This document shows positions 4,946-10,580 of a stretch of 10,580 nucleotides of DNA, piece after piece. Each line of letters begins with the position of its first letter. The stretch's first letter is position 1. Below the pieces are notes generated by a model that saw nothing but the letters and a program-made list of their open reading frames with translations, was not told the DNA's origin and did not search any database. The DNA is from Thermoproteota archaeon (lineage in GTDB: Archaea > Thermoproteota > Thermoprotei_A > Sulfolobales > Desulfurococcaceae), in NCBI GenBank assembly GCA_013154205.1, contig JAADCY010000048.1, forward strand, positions 1 through 10,580. Direction: 5' to 3'. Position numbers and translations under genes: made by a program.

Positions 4946-7342
4946 TTATTTTTTACCACTAAAGAATTCGAACAGGCTTTTTTGCCCAGCTGTCCGGGCG
5001 GCCATTTTCAACTGTGTCTCTGATACTCCGAAATACCCTAGAATTCTCATTGCCGCAGGAATTATCTGGTGGTCAATATAATAATTTGTATCAACAAGCT
5101 TGGGATCCTTTACTAGTATGTAGGGCTCGGCGCGACTAGATATTTTTCCACTGCCTTTAACAATTATGTAGCCTACCTTGTCACCGACCGATAGCTTGAT
5201 TCCTAATCGCAGAAGTTTCTTAGCAGCCACGACGTGGGGGGCGTCAACCGAGTATTCATCGAGTCTCTTTGACAGAGTTTTCCAGATTATTAGTTTGTTA
5301 AGAGGTACTTTGCCTTGTTTTAGCTCTGTAATTACTTTTCTTACGTACTCTATTGCTTTATCTGTGCTTCCTTCTTTCAATAATATCTCCGTGATCTTTT
5401 CCTGTACTTCTTTCGCGATCTCTGCCCAATCACCACGTACTGCTTCAAACCCAACAATATCTATTCTACCATCGGTCAGGAGTCCTGCGTATCTTTTCTT
5501 GGCTTCTGTGAAGAAGATACGTTTATACACCTTATCGATCTTAATATCTAGACCTAGTTCATCCTTGATTCTCTTAATGAGTTCTTCGACTTTCTCCTTA
5601 TCATACGTGACAAATAAGGAGTCTGTATCTCCATATATTACTTTGAGCCCTAATGATTCAGCTATCTTTATAGCGCGACGTATAGTCTGACGACCCCATG
5701 CAGTGACAGCCTCTGCGCATTCTTTACAATACCATCTTGCGCCAACCCAGCCCATATAGCCGTACGTCGCATTGGCGAGTACTTTAACCGCTTTTTGCCT
5801 CTCATTAAGGATTCTATACTCGTAGCTATCTGGAGGATATTTCTTCATTTCTTCCTTAATGGATTTTCTAAGGCTTAGAAGAGTTGTAAGGACTTTCTTG
5901 AAGAATCCTTCTGGTTCTTTTCTAAAACAATGACCTACCTCTGGCGCAATATAGTGTTTTTCAGGATCGCATTTTTCATCCTTTACGATCGTGTCAGGAC
6001 CTACATTGTACTTAATCATTATGCTTGGATACATGCTTGAGAAGTCTAGTACAGCTATATTCTCATGTATTCCTTTAACAGGCTTTAGTACTACTGCGCC
6101 CCGATATGATTCGTAAGGTCGTTCGATCCTATTAGGTACTAGTTCATTATACCTATAAGCTTCTCTCATCAAATACCATTCCAGCCTAAATCCTACGCTA
6201 GCTGTTCCTACCTGATCTAGTGGAAGACCTGTTAAGTTTGAGAGTTGCATGCCGAATGGGACAAATTTCTCCATTAAGCCGAACGTCGCCTCTACATCTT
6301 CCCTATTGTATCTAAGAAGAAGCGGTCTTAGCTTTGGGTCGTCCCAGTACTTCGGCATATCGAGATAATCTATGATTATTCTCTCGCTTTTCTTCATGAC
6401 ACCTAGATAATCAGCGACATTTTCCAAAGATTTTATCTTTACTTCGGGGATCTCCTCGGCATAATCATATAGATCCACATTTAGACGGCCAGGAACTGAG
6501 ATATGACCATATGTGCTTGTTCTTGGTGTTGCACCAACACGTCTTGATACATCTAGGCGTAAACCAATCTTTTTGCTTCTTTCAATAAGATATGGCCAGT
6601 CAAAACCATTGTTATTGTATCCAACAACTATGTCTGGATCATAGGATCTCATATAGTTTATAAAGTTCCTTATGGCGTCTTTATCATCCTTGTCCTTTGC
6701 TAAAAACTGTTTAAACCCATTATCGGTGTCTTTTACTCCTATTATTATCACAGGATCTTTTTCTGGCCGCGGTGTTCCGCCTTTAGCGTATACCTCGATA
6801 TCGAATGCCATATATCTCAGATCTTCGGGAGGCGTTGAATCGTTAAGAGCTTCGATCCTTCCTATTATCTCGTATTCTTCGTCCACACGATATCCCGGTT
6901 TCTTTGTTACCTTGGTGACTTCCGCTTTATGCCAGCCGCAAGGCCGGATATTATGGTCTATGATATACCGCATACTGAATCTGATATCGGCTTCGACGAC
7001 ATCTTTAACACCTTTAATTTTCCTAACTTTTTCCCTATATTTCCTAACGGTTTCTGGAATCATTGTCGTAATTTTTAATGCTTTTACGGGCCTACCGAAA
7101 TATTTTTTCTCGACAAGAGCTATGTCAATAATTGGTGATCTGGGATCAGATAAAGATTTGACCTCACGGATTATACGTTGAATATCCTCATCTTCATCGA
7201 TAATTGCGTAAAAATATGGTCTAAAGCGCTTGTCTCGTAATAGTATTCTTTTACCATCGCGTGTTATACCCCATATAATTATATGGGGCTCAGCACCGAC
7301 AACCTCATATGTGTTGTCAAGGAAGTAGAACTCTATAATCAT
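4946..7342 (-). CDS. polB: Family B DNA polymerase with 3'-5' exonuclease and PIP box
   Basis: A 798-residue replicative-type B-family polymerase, close in length and layout to P. furiosus Pol, so probably the PolB3 type. The exonuclease domain has D181/E183 (FDIEVYA), YNNNGFDWPYL with D248, and YNREDVEATF with D349, all intact for proofreading. Polymerase motif A is DFSSMYPSI (D433), motif B is KAVKVLANATYGY (K520, N524), and motif C is YGDTDS (D572, D574). The C-terminus carries QKSLFEFF (787-794), a canonical PCNA-binding PIP box. In the N-terminal domain FRPYFYA and the ETVRKYREKV segment align with the uracil-sensing pocket of archaeal B polymerases. I start at ATG 7342: a strong TATA box at 7363-7370 would place transcription at about 7340, downstream of the in-frame ATG 7354. 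It converges with dnaG and is divergent from pelA. Confidence 0.97.
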   Translation of the reverse strand: MIIEFYFLDNTYEVVGAEPHIIIWGITRDGKRILLRDKRFRPYFYAIIDEDEDIQRIIREVKSLSDPRSPIIDIALVEKKYFGRPVKALKITTMIPETVRKYREKVRKIKGVKDVVEADIRFSMRYIIDHNIRPCGWHKAEVTKVTKKPGYRVDEEYEIIGRIEALNDSTPPEDLRYMAFDIEVYAKGGTPRPEKDPVIIIGVKDTDNGFKQFLAKDKDDKDAIRNFINYMRSYDPDIVVGYNNNGFDWPYLIERSKKIGLRLDVSRRVGATPRTSTYGHISVPGRLNVDLYDYAEEIPEVKIKSLENVADYLGVMKKSERIIIDYLDMPKYWDDPKLRPLLLRYNREDVEATFGLMEKFVPFGMQLSNLTGLPLDQVGTASVGFRLEWYLMREAYRYNELVPNRIERPYESYRGAVVLKPVKGIHENIAVLDFSSMYPSIMIKYNVGPDTIVKDEKCDPEKHYIAPEVGHCFRKEPEGFFKKVLTTLLSLRKSIKEEMKKYPPDSYEYRILNERQKAVKVLANATYGYMGWVGARWYCKECAEAVTAWGRQTIRRAIKIAESLGLKVIYGDTDSLFVTYDKEKVEELIKRIKDELGLDIKIDKVYKRIFFTEAKKRYAGLLTDGRIDIVGFEAVRGDWAEIAKEVQEKITEILLKEGSTDKAIEYVRKVITELKQGKVPLNKLIIWKTLSKRLDEYSVDAPHVVAAKKLLRLGIKLSVGDKVGYIIVKGSGKISSRAEPYILVKDPKLVDTNYYIDHQIIPAAMRILGYFGVSETQLKMAARTAGQKSLFEFFSGKK
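4949..4954 (+). terminator. T6 tract after dnaG, inside the polB 3' end
   Basis: Six T on the plus strand begin 8 bases past the dnaG stop. On the other strand they encode the terminal lysine codons of PolB. This is the nearest U-tract terminator for dnaG, so the two 3' ends probably overlap. Confidence 0.5.
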
Positions 7343-7361
7343 GTAAACACCCATATTTCAT

Positions 7362-7373
7362 CTATATAAATAG
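7362..7373. promoter_or_regulatory. Near-palindromic TATA region shared by polB and pelA
   Basis: CTATATAAATAG (7362-7373) reads as a good TATA box on both strands: TATAAATA on plus and TTTATATA on minus. With 26 bases to the start, the plus direction gives transcription near 7394, a 16-base leader for pelA. The minus direction gives about 7340, essentially the polB ATG at 7342, so polB would be leaderless. The divergent gap has no second box of comparable quality. Confidence 0.6.
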
Positions 7374-7409
7374 AGTTAGATAACTATTAGTTTCCATGAG
7401 TGGTCAGCG

Positions 7410-8462
7410 TTGAAAATACTGGATAAAGACTTGAGGAAAGGTATTGTTAAGCTTGTGCCAGAGGATCAGGACGATATGTGGATATTGTATAATATCATAG
7501 CCCCGGGCGATCTTGTAACAGCACAGACTACGCGGGACATTAAGGTAGAAGGCAGTAGTAGACGAGTACCGATGATTCTAACTATACAGGTTAAGGCTCT
7601 CGAGTTCCAGCCTTTTACCGATAGGTTACGGATACGTGGAATTGTCGTTGAGGGCCCCGAACGGTTTGGTGTTAAAGGACATTATCATACAATAAATGTC
7701 GAGCCTGGAAAACCTATTGTGATCAATAAGGAGCGATGGCCTGCGCATATTCTGAAGCGAATCGAAGATGCTATGAAGAGAAGGCCTAGGATATTATTGG
7801 TGGCTATTGATTATGATGATGTAGCTATTGCTCTATTGTCGGAGCAGGGCGTTAAAATATTGTATGAGGAAGCCTTGAGGCTTCCTGGTAAGAGTGATAC
7901 GGCTGATTTCGATAAGATGCTTGCTAAGTTTCTGGATAAAATCAGTAAGATAATAGCAGACTACGTATCAAGATATCGTACGAAGTATGTTATAATAGGT
8001 AGTCCTAGTATGCTTCGCCAGAATTTGGCGAGGATCCTTAAAGACCGGATCGCTGGCGTATCCGTTGTAATAGATAATGTATCTATGGGTGGTGCACCTG
8101 GTATTAGAGAATTAATGCGTAGAGATAGTGTTAAGGAGGCTTTGAAAGAAGCGAGCCTTATGAGGGCACAAGAGGCATTAGCTGAATTCCGGAGGCTTCT
8201 TATGACTAATGATAAGATGGTTGTATACGGCATTGATGATGTCGAGCGAGCAGTCAGTTTGAACGCTGTAGAGAAAATAATTGTTTCCGAGGATTTGCTG
8301 AGGACATATAATGAGGATGTTAGGAAACGTGTTGATAGAATATTAGAAGAAGCTTATAGGAGAAGAGCAGAAATAATCGTTGTTCCAAAAGAATCACAAG
8401 TTTACTATGAGATAGAAGGTCTTGGAGGAATCGCGGGTATATTGAGGTTTCCGATCAGTTAA
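7410..8462 (+). CDS. pelA: Pelota homologue (aPelota), ribosome rescue factor
   Basis: A 350-residue archaeal Pelota, homologous to eukaryotic Dom34. It enters the A site of stalled or empty ribosomes, delivered by aEF1A and acting with ABCE1 to split the subunits. The three eRF1-like domains are recognisable. Domain 1 (about 1-128) is a Sm-like beta fold beginning MKILDKDLRKG and including DLVTAQTTRDIK; it lacks the GGQ release motif as expected. Domain 2 (about 129-260) includes ILLVAIDYDDVAIALL and the conserved GAPGIRE (228-234). Domain 3 (about 261-350) has the L7Ae-like fold and ends GGIAGILRFPI, the family signature. The start is TTG 7410, because the upstream ATG in another frame hits a stop within six codons. 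Only a weak GAGTGGT precedes it, in a short leader. The stop lies 1 base from that of the convergent nucleotidyltransferase. Confidence 0.96.
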   Translation: MKILDKDLRKGIVKLVPEDQDDMWILYNIIAPGDLVTAQTTRDIKVEGSSRRVPMILTIQVKALEFQPFTDRLRIRGIVVEGPERFGVKGHYHTINVEPGKPIVINKERWPAHILKRIEDAMKRRPRILLVAIDYDDVAIALLSEQGVKILYEEALRLPGKSDTADFDKMLAKFLDKISKIIADYVSRYRTKYVIIGSPSMLRQNLARILKDRIAGVSVVIDNVSMGGAPGIRELMRRDSVKEALKEASLMRAQEALAEFRRLLMTNDKMVVYGIDDVERAVSLNAVEKIIVSEDLLRTYNEDVRKRVDRILEEAYRRRAEIIVVPKESQVYYEIEGLGGIAGILRFPIS

Positions 8463-8463
8463 G

Positions 8464-9201
8464 CTATATGAAACCATTCTCGTAGAGTCTTCTACGGACA
8501 TGTGGATACTGTTTAGCTATTCTATCGAGTGCTTCTTCGAAACTCTCATCTTTACCTAAATAGTACTTTACGAAAACACCTGTACGTCCATGTTTATCAC
8601 GTCTACTAAGAACATAGACCCTTTCAAGCACTGTATCGACACTGATCCCTAGCTTCTTGGCTACAATGTTTTCATTACCTATAACGGGCGATTCTCTATG
8701 GCCTTTTTCGGTTGGCTCGATGAATACTAGGCGTTTATCTACTCCAGGGACTCTCCTGTTCATTTCTAGGCCTCTGAGGTCTAGAAGTCCCCCAAATATG
8801 TAGAACTCATATTCTCTCGGGCTTAGCTTTGCTAGTGGAAAACTAATAATTATCCTATCATCCGGGTCTAAGGAGATGTATGCTTTGGGCGTGCTTGAGG
8901 GTGTTGCCACGACAATATATTTATTCACAGGCTGTAAGCCCATAGTCTCAATCGCTAATTCTACCTTATAGCTTGGAATCACATAGGGTATGAATACATC
9001 GATATCGCTCTTACTATGTACGTCTCCTCTAGCAATACTTCCATGCACTATTGCGTTGATGCCTTGTTTAGCGAGGCCCCTGAGTATATTAATCGCTATT
9101 TTCCGTAACTTAGCCAGGGTTTTCCAGTGGTTTTCATCATATGTTACCTCAATGTACTCTGGTGTTCGTTTTATCTTCGTTCGAGGCAATTCTTTCCCCA
9201 T
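8464..9201 (-). CDS. Predicted nucleotidyltransferase (minimal Pol-beta-type NTase domain)
   Basis: A 245-residue protein with a DNA polymerase beta superfamily nucleotidyltransferase core. The signature is HGSIARGDVHSKSDIDVFI (residues 53-71), with G54/S55 as the nucleotide-binding turn and D66 and D68 as metal-binding aspartates. The third acidic residue is less certain; D112-D115 just before RIIISF is possible. The C-terminal part has conserved-looking GHRESPVIG (167-175) followed by AKKLGISVDTVLERVYVL (181-198), which resembles a helix-turn-helix, and then a basic GRTGVFVKYY stretch. It is larger than toxin-antitoxin MNT proteins and has no HEPN neighbour, so a housekeeping RNA- or nucleotide-modifying role is likelier than a toxin system. 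The substrate is unknown. ATG 9201 starts the longest fitting frame; a TATA-like CTAATTAAAC at 9241-9232 would give a leader of about 9 bases. Confidence 0.88.
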   Translation of the reverse strand: MGKELPRTKIKRTPEYIEVTYDENHWKTLAKLRKIAINILRGLAKQGINAIVHGSIARGDVHSKSDIDVFIPYVIPSYKVELAIETMGLQPVNKYIVVATPSSTPKAYISLDPDDRIIISFPLAKLSPREYEFYIFGGLLDLRGLEMNRRVPGVDKRLVFIEPTEKGHRESPVIGNENIVAKKLGISVDTVLERVYVLSRRDKHGRTGVFVKYYLGKDESFEEALDRIAKQYPHVRRRLYENGFI

Positions 9202-9215
9202 CTATTAATTAACGT

Positions 9216-9224
9216 GCTATATGC
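9216..9224 (+). promoter_or_regulatory. Putative TATA box for the site-2 protease gene
   Basis: GCTATATGC in the 65-base divergent region would start transcription near 9246. That leaves a leader of about 21 bases containing the GGTG core (9257-9260) six bases before ATG 9267. The alternative GTTTAATTA (9232-9240) would start past that core. Confidence 0.4.
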
Positions 9225-9266
9225 TTAGTATGTTTAATTAGTAATGTAGTATCATGGGTGCGCGGT

Positions 9267-10340
9267 ATGAATGTTGACAGTATCTATAATTTTGTACTGG
9301 CTCTTACAAGCTTCTGGATTTTAGTGAATATTATTTATGTATCTAAGAAAGAATGGTTTAATTCAAAAGGAATAAAATTGTATTATGGCGTCGTCCTTGT
9401 ATACAAGAAGCCCTACGAAGTTAAGCCTTCTCGCATAATAAGTAAGGTATCATATTTATCGATACCCTTCGCTCTGATCGGTGTATACATGTTTTACTCG
9501 GCTATGATAATGTCGCTCATATCAAAATTCGGAATTATGAAAACAGGTGTAACAGTTAGGCTATTGATTCCGGGAATAAATATCACGGGAGTCTTCCTCC
9601 TCTATTTCTCTGCCGCAGTCGTAATTGCCGCGGCGATCCATGAGTTTGCCCATGCTTACGTTGCCAGGAGCCATGGTATACCTGTTAAAGGATTAGGATT
9701 TGCACTAATACTTTTTATTCCAATAGCTTTCACCGAGATTGATGAGGAAAGCTTTCCAAAAGCGTCTAGAAAAGCCCGAATACTTACATTATCAGCTGGT
9801 CCTGCAAGCAACATAGCACTAGCCCTAATATTCATGGCTCTTCTCATACCTCTCGTTTCGCCTTATGGATATGTCATAACTAATGTTATTAACAATAGTC
9901 TCGCTGATCATATAGGTTTGAAGCCTGGCTACATAATACTGAAGATCAATGGGACACAAGCAACGCTGCAAACATTGCACTCCTATTTAAGCTTGAACAA
10001 GACTACAACACTTATTCTTACAGTTTTCATCCCGCAAAACAACAGTATTGTGAACATAACATTTGTAAAACCCTCATCGACCCATTTGCTAGGGGTATAT
10101 TTGCAGGCATCACCAAGTCTCTGGCTAGTAAAGCTCGTCGGAATCAATATGGCTGAATTCATAGTAGGCTTATCGCAATGGATCTACCTAGTCAATATGA
10201 GCTTAGGAATAATTAATATAGCTCCTTTATTCATAACCGATGGAGGAAGAATTATTTATGATACAATTAAGAATAAGACGATTTCACACGCAATAAACAT
10301 ATTAACGTTATTCATACTGGTCTTAGCGCTCGCTCCCTAA
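9267..10340 (+). CDS. Site-2-type intramembrane zinc metalloprotease (M50 family) with PDZ domain
   Basis: A 357-residue polytopic membrane protease of the S2P/RseP family, which cuts transmembrane segments of substrate proteins. HEFAH (125-129) within a hydrophobic helix is the HExxH zinc site. The third ligand is D325 in NIAPLFITDGGR (317-328), the family's NxxPxxxxDG motif. SAGPASNIALA (176-186) is the conserved GPxxN stretch. A PDZ-like domain lies between the core helices at about 202-275 (ITNVINNSLADHIGLKPGYIILKING). Hydrophobic segments appear near 10-27, 62-86, 107-127, 141-157, 172-197, 302-323 and 341-356. I start at ATG 9267 because GGTG (9257-9260) is six bases upstream; the in-frame GTG 9258 overlaps that site. 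It is divergent from the nucleotidyltransferase gene and directly upstream of the SRP RNA. The substrate, perhaps a membrane-tethered regulator, cannot be told from the sequence. Confidence 0.94.
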   Translation: MNVDSIYNFVLALTSFWILVNIIYVSKKEWFNSKGIKLYYGVVLVYKKPYEVKPSRIISKVSYLSIPFALIGVYMFYSAMIMSLISKFGIMKTGVTVRLLIPGINITGVFLLYFSAAVVIAAAIHEFAHAYVARSHGIPVKGLGFALILFIPIAFTEIDEESFPKASRKARILTLSAGPASNIALALIFMALLIPLVSPYGYVITNVINNSLADHIGLKPGYIILKINGTQATLQTLHSYLSLNKTTTLILTVFIPQNNSIVNITFVKPSSTHLLGVYLQASPSLWLVKLVGINMAEFIVGLSQWIYLVNMSLGIINIAPLFITDGGRIIYDTIKNKTISHAINILTLFILVLALAP

Positions 10341-10346
10341 AATCCT

Positions 10347-10355
10347 TTATAAAAT
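10347..10355 (+). promoter_or_regulatory. TATA box of the SRP RNA gene
   Basis: TTTATAAAA is a near-consensus archaeal TATA box, 7 bases after the S2P stop. Its centre is about 26-28 bases before the first GC-rich bases of the 7S RNA (about 10377-10380), so the RNA has its own promoter rather than depending on S2P transcription. Confidence 0.7.
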
Positions 10356-10377
10356 CCTACAACTAATATCTCTAAAT

Positions 10378-10580
10378 GCCCGCGGGCCGTGGGTAGGGCC
10401 CCCATTAAAGGGGGCCAGAACAACCCTGCGCCCGCACACCGCGCCCGTCAACCCCCCGCCCAGCAATGAACCCCGCCCCGTGGGGCTGGCGGTGGCGGAG
10501 CCCCCTCTGGAGGGAGGGGGTCAACCGCCTTAGCCAGGGGAACCTGGCCAGGCCCGGAAGGGAGCAACCTAACCCTGGCC
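10378..10580 (+). ncRNA. Signal recognition particle 7S RNA, 5' portion (cut by right edge)
   Basis: This is the first ~200 nt of the roughly 300-nt archaeal SRP RNA, which scaffolds SRP19 and SRP54 (and the Alu domain) for co-translational membrane targeting. The diagnostic segment is CAGGCCCGGAAGGGAGCA (about 10549-10566): the helix 8 tip with its GGAA tetraloop and the adjacent asymmetric loop bound by the SRP54 M domain. It is flanked by complementary CCAGG..CCUGG and GCCAGG..CCCUGGC strands. A strong hairpin ending in UGGA (about 10500-10521) before it fits helix 6, the SRP19 site. The GC-rich start GCCCGCGGGCCGUGGGUAGGGCCCCC fits helices 1-4 of the Alu domain. The returning 3' strand lies beyond the edge. 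The 5' end is placed from the TATA box and is accurate to a few bases. Confidence 0.92.

Noticed and set aside
5178..7181. Two long plus-strand frames (about 170 codons) opposite polB
   Set aside because: Both are opposite conserved polymerase motifs, and their Ser/Ile/Leu-rich translations look like shadows of the coding strand.
1..10580. Mobile element, CRISPR array, toxin-antitoxin or defence system
   Set aside because: No transposase, integrase, regularly spaced repeats, terminal inverted repeats or defence domains are seen. The lone nucleotidyltransferase lacks a HEPN-type partner.

Overview
The window looks like a piece of a hyperthermophilic crenarchaeal chromosome, most likely from the Desulfurococcales. 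This placement is inferred from gene content: an archaeal-type 5S rRNA, an archaeal 7S (SRP) RNA, DnaG-like Toprim protein, family B DNA polymerase, archaeal Pelota and a DUF1512 protein. Archaeal signals support it: AT-rich TATA-like boxes, GGTG Shine-Dalgarno cores, GTG and TTG starts, frequent AGG/ATA codons, and GC-rich structured RNAs in an AT-richer background. I see no insertion sequence, CRISPR array, prophage or broken gene. This is core chromosome.

Layout, left to right. Positions 1-75 hold the 5' part of a 5S rRNA on the minus strand, cut by the left edge, with its own promoter. Upstream on the same strand are a small membrane-anchored zinc-ribbon protein and a membrane-anchored DUF1512 protein whose stop and start codons overlap (ATGA). 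Then comes type II methionine aminopeptidase (map), divergent from a UPF0173 metallo-hydrolase. The largest gap (3269-3630) contains a GC-rich structured RNA with all the hallmarks of an archaeal H/ACA pseudouridylation guide. Next are dnaG (plus) and polB (minus), convergent with 4 bases between stop codons. polB is divergent from pelA (Pelota) over a near-palindromic TATA region. pelA converges, 1 base apart, on a predicted nucleotidyltransferase. That gene is divergent from a site-2-type membrane metalloprotease, followed by the 5' part of the SRP RNA, which runs off the right edge.

The genes are mostly information-processing and protein-biogenesis functions: ribosome (5S, H/ACA guide), ribosome rescue (Pelota), N-terminal Met removal, membrane targeting (SRP RNA), intramembrane proteolysis (S2P), replication (PolB) and RNA decay or priming (DnaG). 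They are packed with alternating orientation and share short intergenic regions, so several promoters are probably divergent and several 3' ends overlap.

The best discovery is the H/ACA RNA at 3347-3424. Its pocket can pair by 7 + 4 base pairs with the universally conserved 23S rRNA segment just after helix 69 (GAC-UC-UCUUAAG). This predicts pseudouridine at the E. coli-equivalent position 1921, the site corresponding to yeast 25S Psi2264. Sequence flanking this hairpin folds into further GC-rich stems that a minimal guide RNA does not explain.
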